A DNA stretch of 64,000 nucleotides from Gadus chalcogrammus (Eukaryota > Chordata > Actinopteri > Gadiformes > Gadidae): the NCBI RefSeq assembly GCF_026213295.1, contig NC_079420.1, positions 6,925,783 to 6,989,782 on the forward strand, read 5' to 3'. Of the stretch, positions 38,765-57,392 are shown piece by piece. The notes below the pieces were generated by a model. That model was not told where the DNA came from and searched no databases. It saw only the letters and a list, made by a program, of their open reading frames with translations. Positions within the stretch are counted from its first letter, which is position 1. Each line of letters starts with the position of its first letter. Made by a program: the position numbers and the translations under genes.

Positions 38765-41700
38765 TCATACAGAGGACAATATGTGAACAATGGAACAGTA
38801 TTAAAAATATATAAATATGCTTTGTACGTTTGTGTCTGTTTGTTTTGAATAAATTCCCAATTTCTCAAGACAAATTAAAAAAGCTGAAATAAGTGAAACT
38901 TTTACAGGGGTTGCGGGAATGGGAGATCCGTAGAGGAAGTGAAGCGTCACCCAGATTCCTTCTCAAGATCAGCTGTTGACCACATGCTGTCTCCATCACG
39001 ACCTGCCTCGGATGGTCATGGGGTGTTTCATTGTGAAAGATGGTACATGTGATGGAACGCTTGCTCACCGCAGGCATTGTCATTCGAACAAATGACGACA
39101 TATCCTGTAGTAAACCCTCACCAAGGTACAACTGAAATGGACAGAATCCCATTTGTAGTGAATCATGTTCCTTTCGAAAGCTGTGACTTCAAGCTTTGAA
39201 GCTATGAAGAAGTCTTTCCAAAAAAAATCTCTATCATAGCATGGTTATTCTTGTATATCGAAGTTATCACTCTGTTAAAAATACATTCTCTCATCTCCCA
39301 TCGCTGTATGACAGCTCTTCAGAGTTATTTAGCTTTGCGCGGTTTGATTTTCTGCCAGAACTAGACAGTTCCCTTTGTTTGCTGTTGATTTTTATCAAAA
39401 AACTGTCTGTGGCTTCTGTGGGGAGTCTTGAGGGGAGCAAAACATGCAGTTCTCTTTGCATATTCCCTGTCAATCATCGCACAGCCTTTGACAGTTTCCC
39501 CAAAACATTGTGGATTTGTTTGTGTTGGTGGCAGCGTTGTTTTCCCATAGAAAAAGCCAATACAAATACACGCAATGGATTGGTAGGTATCAATGGTGCC
39601 CGGGCAGCTGAAAGCAATATTTATCAAGTGGGAGGGTGGACAGAGTCCCAAAAGACAACAATTATCTGGTACATTACTCAACCAGGGAGTAGAGACAGCA
39701 TTAATTATGTCAAGGGTATTTAGTTAGTTTGTTTGCATGTGAGAATACAGCGACCATGATGATTTAATTCAAGCTACATTTGGCCGATTAGCAAACAAAT
39801 CTGGAACACAAAACAGCTGTTTGAGATTGATTTAGATCTAGTCCTGCATAACCACCTTTAGGATCTTATAACAAAGTACTCTTAGGAGGGTTGTATAACA
39901 GTCACCCTGATAAGGGTAAGGCATCTCCTAAACTCTACCCCCGCACCGTGCTAGGAGCAGTTTGGTTCTGGCCAGAGCCTTTGGAAGCTAGCTAGTGTAA
40001 CACTGACCTCCCCTGACCTCGCAGCACGCTAATAAAAGCCAAATGTTATCAAGCCAACAACAGAAGCTTGGCCCCTGCCTCATCCCCTCCACTGCCCTGT
40101 TTACAGGTACGTTGACCCCGTGCTGCCCCCTTCCCCAGACATTTGGTGAGTAACCCGAGCTTCACTCGACCTACCAGGGGGGTTAAGAGGGCACCGACGC
40201 CGGTCCGGTCGCAGGTCACCCTGCTGATTTCGTGGTCTAATTTAGAGCGTCACGTGTGGATTACGGCAGCGACGGTCAGAGAGTATAAACCTAAGGAGAA
40301 TGCCAGGGCGTGACTTGTGTTTTGACATGACAGGGCTTCCACAAGTCACCAATCACCTGTGACCCATGGTCTGGTGGTGTGTAACCGTAGCTCTGCAGTG
40401 AAACAATATCGTCCGAGGGGCTTTCCTTACGAAACCAAAGTGGAGTAAGTGCAGGCAAGCTTGACACTTTTAATTTAAGGACTCCACGTAGACACACATT
40501 TGTGTTCATGATTCAAGAATTATTTCGGAATATGACACCATGACTCAGTATTATTGAATAAAGACGTTAATGGGAACATATATATAACATATATTAAAGT
40601 ATGTAAGAAAAGACAGCTGCACCAGAATACTCAAATCTGTGAAGGATTTATACAGCCTTAAAAACATTCACTTTGCAATAAAACATCTATTGTTGACATT
40701 TGGTACAAAGCACCCAATGTCCTATTTTACCATTTTCTGTTGTATTTCACTTTGCCGCGGCGAAACTCAATCTCTGAAGACATTGCTGCAGTAGTTACAA
40801 TGGGGTTTAATAGGAGAGTCTATCCATGTCGAATCGCTGGAGCATCAACCATAAGTATCAGATATTCACTAAATACCCATATGACATCCCCTCAGATTCT
40901 CAGAATCGGCGTTCCTCATCATTTAGTAAGAGGACCCATAAGTTCTTTGCCAGGCAAGAATGGGCTCGGGGCTTGGCCATGATCTCCGTTACGCTGCTGA
41001 GGCGTGTCCTCGTTCAGAGAAGAACTGGCATGGTAGAGCACCTTTAACGATTTTTAAGATTTGATCTGTTCTGGCCTATCCCAGATATGGCCGCTGTATC
41101 TAGGTCTTCACACACGGCCCTGGACCGTTCAGGCAGCGATACAATGGCTATCCCTTTTTTCTCTGAGCATTAACTTGCTAGCCTAAGAGATAGCTGTGTG
41201 CCGAGATGTTCACCAAAGCCTAGGCTCCAAATCTGGGAATGTGTCTATATTTGATTAATTTATAAATGAACCGTTTAGAAACGTTGCCTCTGGATGTTAA
41301 CAGGAGGTAGTGGATGTTCTTCTGGGAAACGTAGGAAAATAGCAGATTGTGGGAAGCCAGTGACAAATTGCAAATAACGATAAAGTATGGATCAGAAAAA
41401 TAGGAAAATAGAGGAAATTCTACATCACGCTACGTATTACAACGATGTCAATGTGCTTAAGGCTGTATTTCTAAGAAACTTCAAATATGAATGGATTTTT
41501 GATTCTTTCTGGTTGATTTAAAGATAAAATGCAAATTGTACAGAAATGAAGGGAGGAAATCGTGGGTATATTTATTCTGCAGAAAAGCCACACATCTCAG
41601 GAATCTTTAAGTGCTGGAACATTCCATGAAATCAAGCTTCAAGTGTGTGCACAAAGAGCAGAAGTCAAATAAATGTACAGTTAAACAGTTGTTTCAAACT

Positions 41701-42468
41701 GCCTTTAGGTTAAATAAAGTAAATATTGTAAATTGCTGATCTAGGTCAATATGGGAAGAACAAATCTATGTACTTTAAAAATCATTATGTTTCCCATTCA
41801 TCCATGGCTCTTATAACCTTTGAGTTCATGTCCCCTTAAACTTTACGGTTTACTGTTCATGCTCATATTTGCAATAAAGGTGATCTATGCCAAGAACAGC
41901 CTACGGATGAAATATTTCCATGTATATTCAAGGATATTAATTCAATAAATCAGTGTGATTATGAGAATCAAAAGGGAAACTTCTTGGCAGGATGTCTGAC
42001 GACACCACACTAAGACGTCGTAATAATGTCATTTTTCAGCCACAATTCAACCCTCGGCTGGTTTTAAGGCTAGCTGAACAGGCCTTGGGGATAAGAGCAA
42101 AGAAATAACCAAGCAAAATAACCAGGGCATTGGAATGGACCCCGCGATCCCTTTGAGATACAATCATCACAGTCTTGGCAGATCTCAGCCCATCTGCGTT
42201 GGTCTGCCCAGCTCTCCGACGGGGGTCAGACACTTCAACTTAAATTCCTCCCCTGGGAAACGGACGGTTGAGAAACCTGCCTCAACTCAGTTCCGGGGAG
42301 AAACCGAAAAATGCCAGAACATTCTGGACCCTGTTCAGCGGAAAAGGATATGATCTATGCAGAGCACTCGCCAAACTGACACAGTGCTTAGCCTGGCGTC
42401 GGCTTGGGCAGCATTTAGAAGTACGAGGTTCAGCCTGATGCTATCAAAGGCTCCAGCACACTCACAGG

Positions 42469-42505
<37 letters not shown>

Positions 42506-44977
42506 TTGTGTTCATGTGGCAGGAGGGAGGGGGTGGGGTGGGTTCGTCTGGAACGTGACCCAGCACCCCTCTCTCTAATGAGGCCAGGCTAGTTAGTAAT
42601 TGTTGCGTCGGCTTGATCTCCGAGCCTTTGTGCGCTCCAGGAGTCAGCAGCCGTGATCAAAGTTGTTCTTAACCTAGCAATACCTTAATCCCCCTCTTGT
42701 GGTCATAAACAAGTCTCCGTGACAGAGGGCTACTCTGGTTTCAGCCTGGATTAAAGCGGACCTCCAAAGGTCCTGCTCCTTTATTGATACCCCCCTGCTG
42801 TGCCTTTAGTCTGACAGCAACATTGGTACTTGGGGGGGGATTAACTCTGGCCAACCCCTCCATCGCGTTGCCTACCTGGGCCCAGGCCCTGTTGACGCAG
42901 GCCGTGGTCCCCCACTCGCGGCCTTAAGGACCAGTGATTGATACCGAGGAGAGAGCCAGAAAGGACTCCCCTGTTTCAGACCTTCGAACCTTCATTCTGC
43001 CTTCACAGGATGAATGGAACCAGTCTTTACATGGTCGGAGATGTTGTCGGACATGTTTAGTCTAAGCGGGATTAGGGGAAGATCAAGGCGTTATCAGAGG
43101 AGCAACTAATCCGTAGACTCGGCTGTTACATGGAGGGGCGTTGAGAGGAGAAATGTGGACGGAGGATATATTGAAGGACATATTGAAGAGCTGATCCCAG
43201 CCTTTTGAACAAAATCGGTAAATGCTAATATCAAGTAAACATGTTGACCTTATTTGCATTTTGTCTGTGGCATGTCTTAGAATGCTTTGTGAAACCATAG
43301 ATATAAGAGATGTTTTTATGCTAGGGAGTGACCTCACATGTTACACATATAACCTCTGAAGTCTGTATATTCATAACTAGGTATATTTGGAGGACTTCAC
43401 CTTGACTTTTCCCTTGTTTAGTTTATTTTTATTTCGATAACTGATAGACAGGGTGATTTCGTCTTGTGTTATTCTCCCAGTTGTTCTATTTGTCCATGAG
43501 GCAAAATAACAAACTTTGGCCTTTCGATGCTCTTGATCATAGTTGAACATAGAGAAGGCCAAGTGTTTCTGGGCCATGACAATTTAATAAGCGCAGCTTT
43601 AATTTTTCTCTGAATAAGGTGATCTTTGGTGGTATCAAGATGTTAAGGATTTCCCCTTTCTCAGTTATGGAATACCAATGTTTTAAAAAAATACTTTAAT
43701 CCATTTGAACCATACATTTAAACACAGTGCTGTGATATTATGTTGTTGTGAAATTACTTAGAAAAAAGAAGATTACATTTTCTTTAACAGATACATCCCC
43801 AGTTACGAGAATGAGGCTGGTTAGGTGACAGCGCTACAGTGAACACACTTTCCCATTCACTAGAGATTGTCCATGATTGACAGTAGCGACGGGAGCACAG
43901 GCTGCAATTTACAAGCCCCCCCTCTCGAAAAATACTGAACGTCAGACAAATATGCATCTACATTCTGAGTGTCACCACACTGCCCTGCCACAGAGTATGT
44001 GGTCTCAGTAGTACATCAATTAAACTCGGTGACATATCCCTACTTGAGATTGCCTTAAAAATTCTGTTTACAATCGCGAAAGTCTGTTTCTTCACCGAGG
44101 TGAATTTGTGTATCAAACAACATGGCTCAAAAACCTGATATGGGTAACCACAATAAAGTATTTTCCTTTTTAAATAAGGAACATGTGAGTTGAAGTGCAC
44201 ATGTGTAGATACAGACATTCCCTGGCCAGTGGATATCTCTCCATACCAGGCACAGGAAGGGACACCTGCTTCCACTTACACAACATACCAGTATCCACTT
44301 ACTCAGGCTAATAAACACTCCAAGTCCGATGAAACACTGTACTGTTAAAAAAAGAGAGTCCAAATAGGAGCAATCCGCTTGCAATTTTCCCTCCTTAAGT
44401 TTGAGAATGTTCATATTTTCCACTCATCCGTCGAGGGGAAGGGTTTGGCTGTACATATGGGGGTTAATATTTAAGGATGTTGGAAAATTGCTACCCAGTG
44501 TTTTGTTGATGTTTGTTTTAAAAGTGAATATTTTCAAAGTTTCTTTTTTTGTGTTGTTTTATTTACCAAAAATAATATAATAACAAAGTGACAGCATAAA
44601 ACATATTCCTGTAATCTGCATATAGTGGGTTTAAAGCCTTACAGTAGCATAAACATAATTACTTTTAAATGTGTTGTTGTACTAAAGTTATTATGGGACA
44701 TTAGCCAGCCACTCAAGTTCTTCGGGCAAATTACTTAAAGTTGGTGGAATTTCTCTGTGTACTTCTTGCACAATGAGTGTCCATAAACATAAACAGCCAG
44801 AGGTTATTTGGGAAATGGGGCTTGACTGTTGTCCTAGCTATAAACCCACAACAAATAGCCAAAACCAGCATACACCATGTTATTTATCATCATCCAGTTG
44901 GCAATAATTATGCTTAGATAGGGAGGGAACAATGCTTTGAGGAAGAGATAGCCATGGCTAAACACATAAACATAACC
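38760..44977. other. Gene-free stretch
   Basis: About 6.2 kb with no recognisable coding exon, RNA gene or transposon. Only a short TG tract (42470-42501) and a G-run (42832-42839) stand out. Open frames up to 160 codons (39241-39723) show no domain features and no supporting splice context. Confidence 0.5.
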
Positions 44978-45015
44978 CCCCCCCCCCCCCCACACACACA
45001 CGCACACGCACACGC

Positions 45016-45083
<68 letters not shown>

Positions 45084-45105
45084 AGACACACTTACACAGA
45101 CACAC
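44978..45105. repeat. C-run followed by (CA)n microsatellite
   Basis: C14 at 44978-44991, then CA with CG steps to about 45075 and a degenerate tail. Confidence 0.95.
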
Positions 45106-48100
45106 ACATTCCCCTTCAAAAGGGGTCACTGGTGCAAACGCTCTATTTAAGCGCTTGTTTGCGCATCCTTTATACGATATGCATGATGAACGACTGCAGA
45201 TCTTTCCCCCTCTCCCCAAAAATAAGACTTGCAGCGAGGGTTTAACTGAAGACAAAACGCCTTGTCGTGACCTTAAAAACGCAGAGAGACTAGCAAGCCA
45301 AACAAGGGCTGAGCAGCCTTTGATGTGGGAGTGCTCCCACATCGACCGAGAGGGCCCTCTGGGAGCGGAGAGGCTGCCGAACAGGGACAAGCGCTCTGTC
45401 GCTCTCCCAATAACCCAAAGGTGTGCATATGAGCCCAGCCCGGCTAATCCTAATGCCCGGGTGAATAAAGGCCGGATTATCGCGTTAACCCCGAGGCTCC
45501 CAGAGAGCAGGGGCAGTAGGAATCCCACTCCGGGATCGGGGATGAAGCACAGGTCGCTTGGTTCCTCAGTGGATTTGTATGGCGGTGTAGGGGTGGTGGT
45601 GGTGGTGGTGGTGGGGGGGGGGGGGGTGTCCCTTATGGTCTTATTGTCCGATCACAAAGACCATCTGTCAGTGTGCTCCCCTGATGAGGAGATCAACATG
45701 GAGCCATCGGCGAGGGGGTGCCGCTGCTCACGCTGTCTGCTGGGAGGGCCCCTGCTGTACTGGGCCGAGTCATGTGACTCGGCTGGAATAAATTATACGC
45801 GTCAGGGAAACGTTTTTTTCTTGTTAAAATCATAATGGTTTGAGATTTGTATGGTTCCATTGTTGATTCGCCTCCAAACTTGTAATCCAGGCGTATAGTC
45901 GTAAAAATAAACACGGTTAGAGCGGGCAGTAAACCTATCAATCATGCAGCCTTTAACACCTTTACTGGCTATTATTCTCATATTGAGCGAGTTATTCATA
46001 CGCACATATGCAGCACTTTTAAACCCTGCCATCGGTATGGTAATGCCTGTTTTCTGTATTAACTTGAAATAATCCTTCATGATACTGATGGAAAATGTGT
46101 GAAATGAGCATCATGACGTTGATGATCATGACGTTCGAGAGTTTAATGACAAAAGATTAGAGACAAGAGGGCCCTTTTAAAAACACACACATTGAACACA
46201 GCCCATTGACGGCAGGCCACTTCAAACTGCCTGTACACCTGCATGCCTTTTTATGAGGGAACATGAGTGGTTAGCGTCCTAAGAGCATAGCGCTGACAAC
46301 ATAGGAAACATAGGTGGGTCCCATCCCCACACCTGCCTATGGATCCAGGAAAATCCAGCACTCGCAGCTGCACCATAACAGGTACAGCCCCTCACTTAAA
46401 CATCATGTTCCGACAGGGTCCCCCTGCCTCGCCGGTCTTCGCCCCACCTGGTCCGTCCCGGGGTCGTGACGTAAGCCGTGCTTCAGTGAGTGACTGGGTG
46501 ATCAAAACACAGGCTCCTGGCAAGGGCTCTTAGCGCCTGCTGAGCATCAAGATGAAGAGATCTACTCGGTTCACCTGGGCCAGAGTTGGTCAGTCAACCC
46601 TCGCGGATAATGTGTGATGTTCTGCTTCAGCAGCACGGGAACTGGAGTGGTGTTCGCTCCTGGCACTCCCCTCACACCCTCGCTGGCGCCCCCCTTTCAT
46701 GGGTACCTCGGACCACCTGGGAACCCCCATAAACCCACACGTTCCAATGGCCCCCGCCGTCACCCCTACAAGTTCAACCTGAGGCCGAGCCGATCCCACC
46801 GACGTAGAAGGACCCCGTCTCGGAGCCGCTTGTTTTATTTTTATCTTCTTCACACGTACAGATATCCTGGGAAACGGCATCTTCCGGTCTCCCAGTCACT
46901 CCACAGTCATCCTTCTCTGTCAAAGACCCCCATTGATGGCGGGCGGCTTGAGATAACAGCGGGGCGTCTGGAGAGCCTGGCATTAGTAACGTGAGTGTTG
47001 GTTACATGTCGTTGACTCACAAGCCGAAGGAGAAGAAGGATGAGCGGTGTAGCGACGGAGGCAGAGCAACACCGAACACCTGTTTCCCCCCCCCCCCCCC
47101 CCCCCCCCCTCCTCCCCCCTCCCTGCCTGGCTGTGATTTTCCAGGAGGTCGAGGATCTCCATCCATTCTGACCCGAGGAGTCAGCTCGCCTGTCAACAGC
47201 TCCTCGGATGCGGATGGATTCATCTCGTTTCATGTCCGAGTGACACGTCTTTGCTGTTGGAGCCCTTGTAGTGAGTTCCAAGCCAACACCTCCCCTGTAC
47301 CTCAAGGGCTTTAGACAATTACCGACTGTCAGCGGTCGGACACCTTGAGCTGACTCAACTCAGTTCACTGTGTTGGACTGTGTCAGTGTGTGAATGTGTG
47401 GATTATTTTGGTGGGGTTGTTTTTTTCTTGTGGGAGACTGTTTTGCCTTTGATGACGTATTGAAGGTGATCCCTCTATACTTGTAGCGAATGTACACTAT
47501 TCAACTATACTAACATTTTATGTATTTAGTCGGACACCTGGCCCACAAACAAAGAAATGACAACAGAACAATAGACTAAGGACAGCAAAAGCCATCAAAA
47601 ACACAAATCAAACATGTGTACTACCAAATAAGCCAGCATCCCCCACACACTGTCAACGTGTGCCCTTCCACCGTTCTCAGTGGCAGTGCTGTCCATTTGT
47701 TTCTGTGGATCAGATGTCTGAGCAGCGGGCAACCTCCTTATAAGGCCTGAGCAGGAGGGAGCACAGCCTTGTAGGATCCCTACAAAGCCCCGTTCCCCTT
47801 TATTTACATAGGAACTGGGTGCACACTACCGTGGAAAATCCAACCCTATCAGGTTTGATGAATTGGTTCCAGGGAGTATCTGTGTGTGACCATACTAAAT
47901 CGCAACAGAAAGCAATTATTGCATTTAGGGTTGGGTTAAAGAAAATAGTTTTATATCAGTTGGACGTGATTTAATATAATTGGGTTCATGAAGCTATTGA
48001 TTTTTTCTCTCTGCATATTTTTTTTAATGTAGCCTATGACATTAAGATTCAAGGAAATTCAACTTAAGTAAAGTTAGATCTATTTGTATCAGAGATTGTA

Positions 48101-49005
48101 CACGTAAAAGAAAAAGCTATGAAGAGACGTCGGCGACCTTTCGTAATTTTTCTGCTTGGCTTTGGCCATGTGACCTGCTGGGTAAACATGGCTTGAGAGA
48201 GGTCCTTGTGTGAACAGTACCAGCATTGAGTCCCATAGCCTCTGCTTGGCCCTCTACACAGTCAAAAGTTCAGATTTAACATAACGCTATATCAAGCACA
48301 CCTTATAGGCTTACACTGATCTGAAACTGGGGAGATTTGTCTGAATCAAACCAACGCTAGCGATCTATCACCTAAATTATATCTTCACGGACACCAAAAC
48401 ATTAACATGAACTTAAACGTTTACGTACCTTGACAGAGTAAAAACTTTTTTAATGAAGCGTACCATTTATTGACCAGCGGTGACTTCCCCACAAATATGT
48501 TAATGTGCTTAAAGGCTAAAACACATTTGGTTTATTAGCGAAACACGATTGGTTACAGGATCGCAGTGGTGTTAGCCTTTGCAGCAGCTCATTAGTCAGG
48601 CTTTTACACTTTAATTATCACAACTTTCAGTCGAGGGTTCAGGTCAATTAAAAATGATGTATGGTTTTATGCTGAAAAGTGCCCTGGCTCTCAGGAAACA
48701 CACATCCATCAAGTTAACAACCCGTCCTTTAGCCCTAGACACGAAGCTAAAGATTGAGCGACTGCCCCCATCGGCTCAACTCCAAGGCAGCGCGGAGGAC
48801 TTTTTAAGGGAAAGTACTCCTGGAATATCGTGTTATTGTTGTCTCAGGAATTGAAAAGCGGTGTAGGGTGAAAGCTCTTTGTCGTCATCATCATTCTTCA
48901 GCCATGTCAAGCTTTCAGCAAGCATGGAAATACAGAATGAAGAAAAATGGAGAACGTGATAAGAATTAGTTAGACTATATCTATACCCAAAAACAATAGA
49001 GTGTG
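45106..49005. other. Gene-free stretch with homopolymer tracts
   Basis: No gene recognised. 45437-45483 pairs CTAATCCTAAT with an inverted GGATTATC (OTX/PITX-type cores). GGT repeats and a G14 run lie at 45595-45626, and C24 at 47086-47109. A 293-codon frame (44954-45835) begins in the CA tract and is not credible as a gene. Confidence 0.5.
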
Positions 49006-49056
49006 TGAGCGTGTGTACGTGTGTGTGTTTGTATGTGTGTGTGTGTGTGTGTGTGG

Positions 49057-49088
<32 letters not shown>

Positions 49089-49113
49089 ATGCATGTGTGT
49101 GTGTATGTGTGTA
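49006..49113. repeat. (TG)n microsatellite, interrupted
   Basis: TG tract broken by TAC, TTTG, GG and ATGCA steps. Confidence 0.93.
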
Positions 49114-49442
49114 TCATGTATGCGAGACACAAACATATATATAACATATATGAGTGCATAGGTTATGAATGCTTTTTTAACGAAATTACTTAGTTAATAT
49201 ACATGCATTTTTACTTTCCTGCAACATCAAACCGAAACATTGAAGGAGAAGGATTTAAACAGCCATAGTCCCTGCACCTCCACAGGCCGGTATGATCTCA
49301 CTAATGCCTCCATGCCCCTCAGCGGAATCACCATGACTAGGATGTTTGTGCGTGGTGAGTCTTCGCTCTGCCATCACGCCAAGGATCCCAGACATGCAGT
49401 TACACAGATAATGAGGGAGTGGTGCCGGACATGAGACAATCA

Positions 49443-49443
49443 G

Positions 49444-49490
<47 letters not shown>
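49443..49490. repeat. (CA)n microsatellite
   Basis: Pure CA, about 24 units. Confidence 0.96.
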
Positions 49491-49493
<3 letters not shown>

Positions 49494-49831
49494 CAAACGC
49501 ACACAGCAGTGAAATCAATTCTTCAATAAATTGTAATGTTTTTTTAAATGGAATTGATCCAAAGCGTTCAGCTGGCGAAACGAAAGCTATCGATTCGATT
49601 TACAGTTAACCAAATCATCATGAGCTATATTATGGTTTCAACCATCCAAATAAAAACCCCAGACAATTACTCTGGCTGACTTTTAGGAATAAAAATGTAA
49701 ATACAAGTCCCTTGTCAATTCTAATTAACGTGAGATATGACGTGAGATATGTAATACGTCTATGTGTGAGAGTATGTATAGACTGTATATAAAAAAAAAT
49801 ATATATAAACATATATATATACTGCATATAA

Positions 49832-49943
<112 letters not shown>

Positions 49944-50800
49944 GTACAATACATATATGTGTGTGTGAGTATATAAATATACAAATACAAATATATATGT
50001 GTTTGTTTGAGTATATATGTATATATGTGTGTTTGTGTGTGTCTGTTAGCCAGTAAAATGACACTGCGAGCCACCAAGCCAGGCCCCAAGGCAGTATGGG
50101 TAATTACTGGCAAGTCATGAAGGCCATATGGAATGTTTACCCTGCCCTAGGGTCAGCAGGCCCTTGTGAGAAGAAAAAAGCCATGAGTGCCTCCCCCCCA
50201 GAAGAACGGCCTTGACGAGATTCGCAATGGACCACTTTGTTATTGTTGTGCCTCTTTATAAGCCAATTAGCCCCTTGTCGCCGCAGGGCCACGCGAGAGT
50301 CCTGCTACAGCCCTATAGTTTGTGGATCGGAGAGACTATGATTTCAGGCTACACGCCACAAGTCAGTGCGTCATATTTTAAACCCTTAATACGCAAATGA
50401 CACCCGGACTGCCTCCGCTGTCGTTCTGCGCTCCGGGTCCTGAGACCATAAACAACCTATGAGGCAAAACATTGTTTTGTGTTATAATTCGCAAAGCAAA
50501 CGACAAGCCGAAGTTTGAGTGGTTGTTGTAATTAGTTAGCATGCTGCATGTCGAAAGCACCCTCGACAAAGGATAAATGATAAGCTGATGATATCATTTA
50601 TAAGCTTAGACGATTGGCATACATAGTGCTGCTGTGTCGGTCACACCCACGGCGAAGGAGATACAGAAACTAAAAATAAAACTCAAAGTTAGACATGGCC
50701 GTGCTCATGCCTTTCTGATTCATCGCCGTCGACACAAAGCAGTTCTGTTTCACTGCTGATCCGCTGCTACGGTTACCGGTGACAACATGTGTTGAGAATC

Positions 50801-50852
50801 ACCTAATTGATTCCGTGATGTTTGTACAATTACATTATGGAATCAATTAGGT
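50801..50852. repeat. Inverted repeat of 14-bp arms, 24-bp spacer
   Basis: ACCTAATTGATTCC at 50801-50814 is the exact reverse complement of 50839-50852. Each arm includes TAATTGATT, a homeodomain/PBX-like core, so it could be a paired transcription-factor site. Confidence 0.8.
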
Positions 50853-50979
50853 AGCCAATTCACCGTCTCCACACAGACACACGCACACACACAGACACAC
50901 ACACACACATGGACGATAACTCACAGGAACAGGGGTCACAGTAAGACAGTACAGCACTTTAGGGATTTACGGTCTACAG

Positions 50980-51040
50980 CAGTGCTTCCCAAACCTCAGA
51001 GTTCAGGACCCCAGTTTGGGTCGCCTGCAATGAATATGGG
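50980..51040. mobile_element. Possible hAT end fragment
   Basis: CAGTGCTTCCCAAACCTCAG at 50980-50999 followed by GGGTCGCCTG resembles the terminal sequence of Charlie-type hAT elements (CAGNGNTTCCCAAAC). No matching opposite end or target duplication was found, so this is tentative. Confidence 0.35.
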
Positions 51041-55319
<4,279 letters not shown>

Positions 55320-56198
55320 TGTTTGAGAACTAGTAGACTAGTAGACTAGTGGATCATTGCTAGGAGTGGTCAGTTATCTGTTATCTTCTTAGCTTACACT
55401 TATCCTCTGAGGGTAAGATGGCCGACTGTTATCGATCCCAAAATAATCCCGACCCTAATAATAGGTGACCTAATGGCTCCGCACCAAAACAGGAGACGAA
55501 AACCATCAGAAGGGAGATAAAAGCTGAAGGGTCCTTGGAGACGTAGTGCAAGGTTGTCACTTTACTTAGGGAAAGTTTTAGATAAAAAGACCAGCGGTGG
55601 CTCCCTGATAAATAAATGAATGTTTACCTCAGGAAGTCTTTCCCGGCAGGACTTCACTCTGATCAGGAATGTTTCCCTGTTTCTTCCGTACCTTCTGCAA
55701 GGGCACCGTAATTACAGGCCTAGAGATTTCCTGGCTCGGAGACGCAGCGCTAACAGAGTGATGAAGAGATCCTCTGTGTGTGAAGAATCATGTTCACACC
55801 ACTCTGCATTTCAAACGCGGCGGCGGCGGCGGCGGCGGCTGCAGGTCGTCCGCCTGCCCGGGATACTTGTGCTCTTCTCTGCGGGGCGTAGGAACGCTAA
55901 GCATGTGATGAATAATGGTGTGGACCCACCGTGGGTGCCAAGATAGCGTTAAGAGTCGTGGAAGAAAAAAATGCATTTCTTAGGGCAGCGCTGCATAAGT
56001 TGGGTATCGGATGAACGTCTCTGTTCCAGGTGTGTGTGAGCAGGCAGGCACTGGGGTTCTTTTTTCGACAGGAACGGCGAGACTTGAGAAAACATTTGCG
56101 TGCGCGTGGTGAAGGTGGGGGAATGAAAACACGGAGGAATGAATGGAGCGCCTCAGAGCAAGGCATCCGGCATGTGCTGACGAGAGCCAGGGCTAGCA
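55320..56198. other. Gene-free stretch with a (CGG)n tract
   Basis: No gene recognised. Eight or so CGG units lie at about 55816-55840. A short AGTAGACT tandem lies at 55330-55350. Confidence 0.5.
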
Positions 56199-56677
<479 letters not shown>

Positions 56678-57345
56678 TTAATTACTGAATACACACTAAC
56701 CATGAATATGATTCATAAAACATCAAAAACCCAGTCCACACTTACTAATGCTCCCACACCAACACATTCACACGTACCCACACGAAGACCAAACTTACTC
56801 ACACACATCCAATACACAACTTATCAGTGCTCATCATTTACACACGTGCACACCCGATATAACACAAGCCTAACATAATGCTTTAGACACATGCATGCGT
56901 TTATACACTCAGCATCATACACCCACAGATCCCCCCCCCCCTCCCCAACACACACACACATACACACACATAACTTCGTGATATCAGCAGATAAACCCGT
57001 AGACAGGCTTGTTTTATTTCATCCAGAACTTCGTGCTGTTACAAACATCTCGACATTTTCCCATCGCCTGAACTGTGAACATCTGGTTATGGTTCAGAGG
57101 GTTCTGACGCACATTCCTACAAGGTGAGGTTCTGCTGATGACACACAAAAGAGCAAGAACATCCACCTCATGTCTTCAGGATGAAGTCATGAAGTGAATC
57201 CCCACTTCCCATCACCTCTCACCTCCACTGCAGGATCCTCTGCCTCCTCTCCCGGTCTTCCGTGGACAGGGTGATGGACATACAAAAACAAGAAGGAAAG
57301 CTAGGAAAGCTCCACTGGCTGGGACCGCTTTGTGGCCCGATCCGT

Positions 57346-57392
57346 AGGTGTATCGTAGCCTACCCACTAGCCGGGTAGGCTACGATACACCT
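57346..57392. repeat. Perfect 20-bp stem, 7-nt loop hairpin
   Basis: AGGTGTATCGTAGCCTACCC at 57346-57365 is exactly complementary to 57373-57392, with loop ACTAGCC. Mismatch-free and compact. It could be a cruciform, a tiny MITE remnant or a structured RNA element. Confidence 0.95.

Noticed and set aside
44954..45835. 293-codon plus-strand frame
   Set aside because: It starts in a CA tract, passes through a GGT/G-run, and has no recognisable domain; GC-rich sequence lacking stops by chance.
46614..46994. 126-codon Pro/Arg-rich frame as a possible exon
   Set aside because: No recognised domain and low-complexity proline/arginine composition; no clear flanking splice sites judged by eye.
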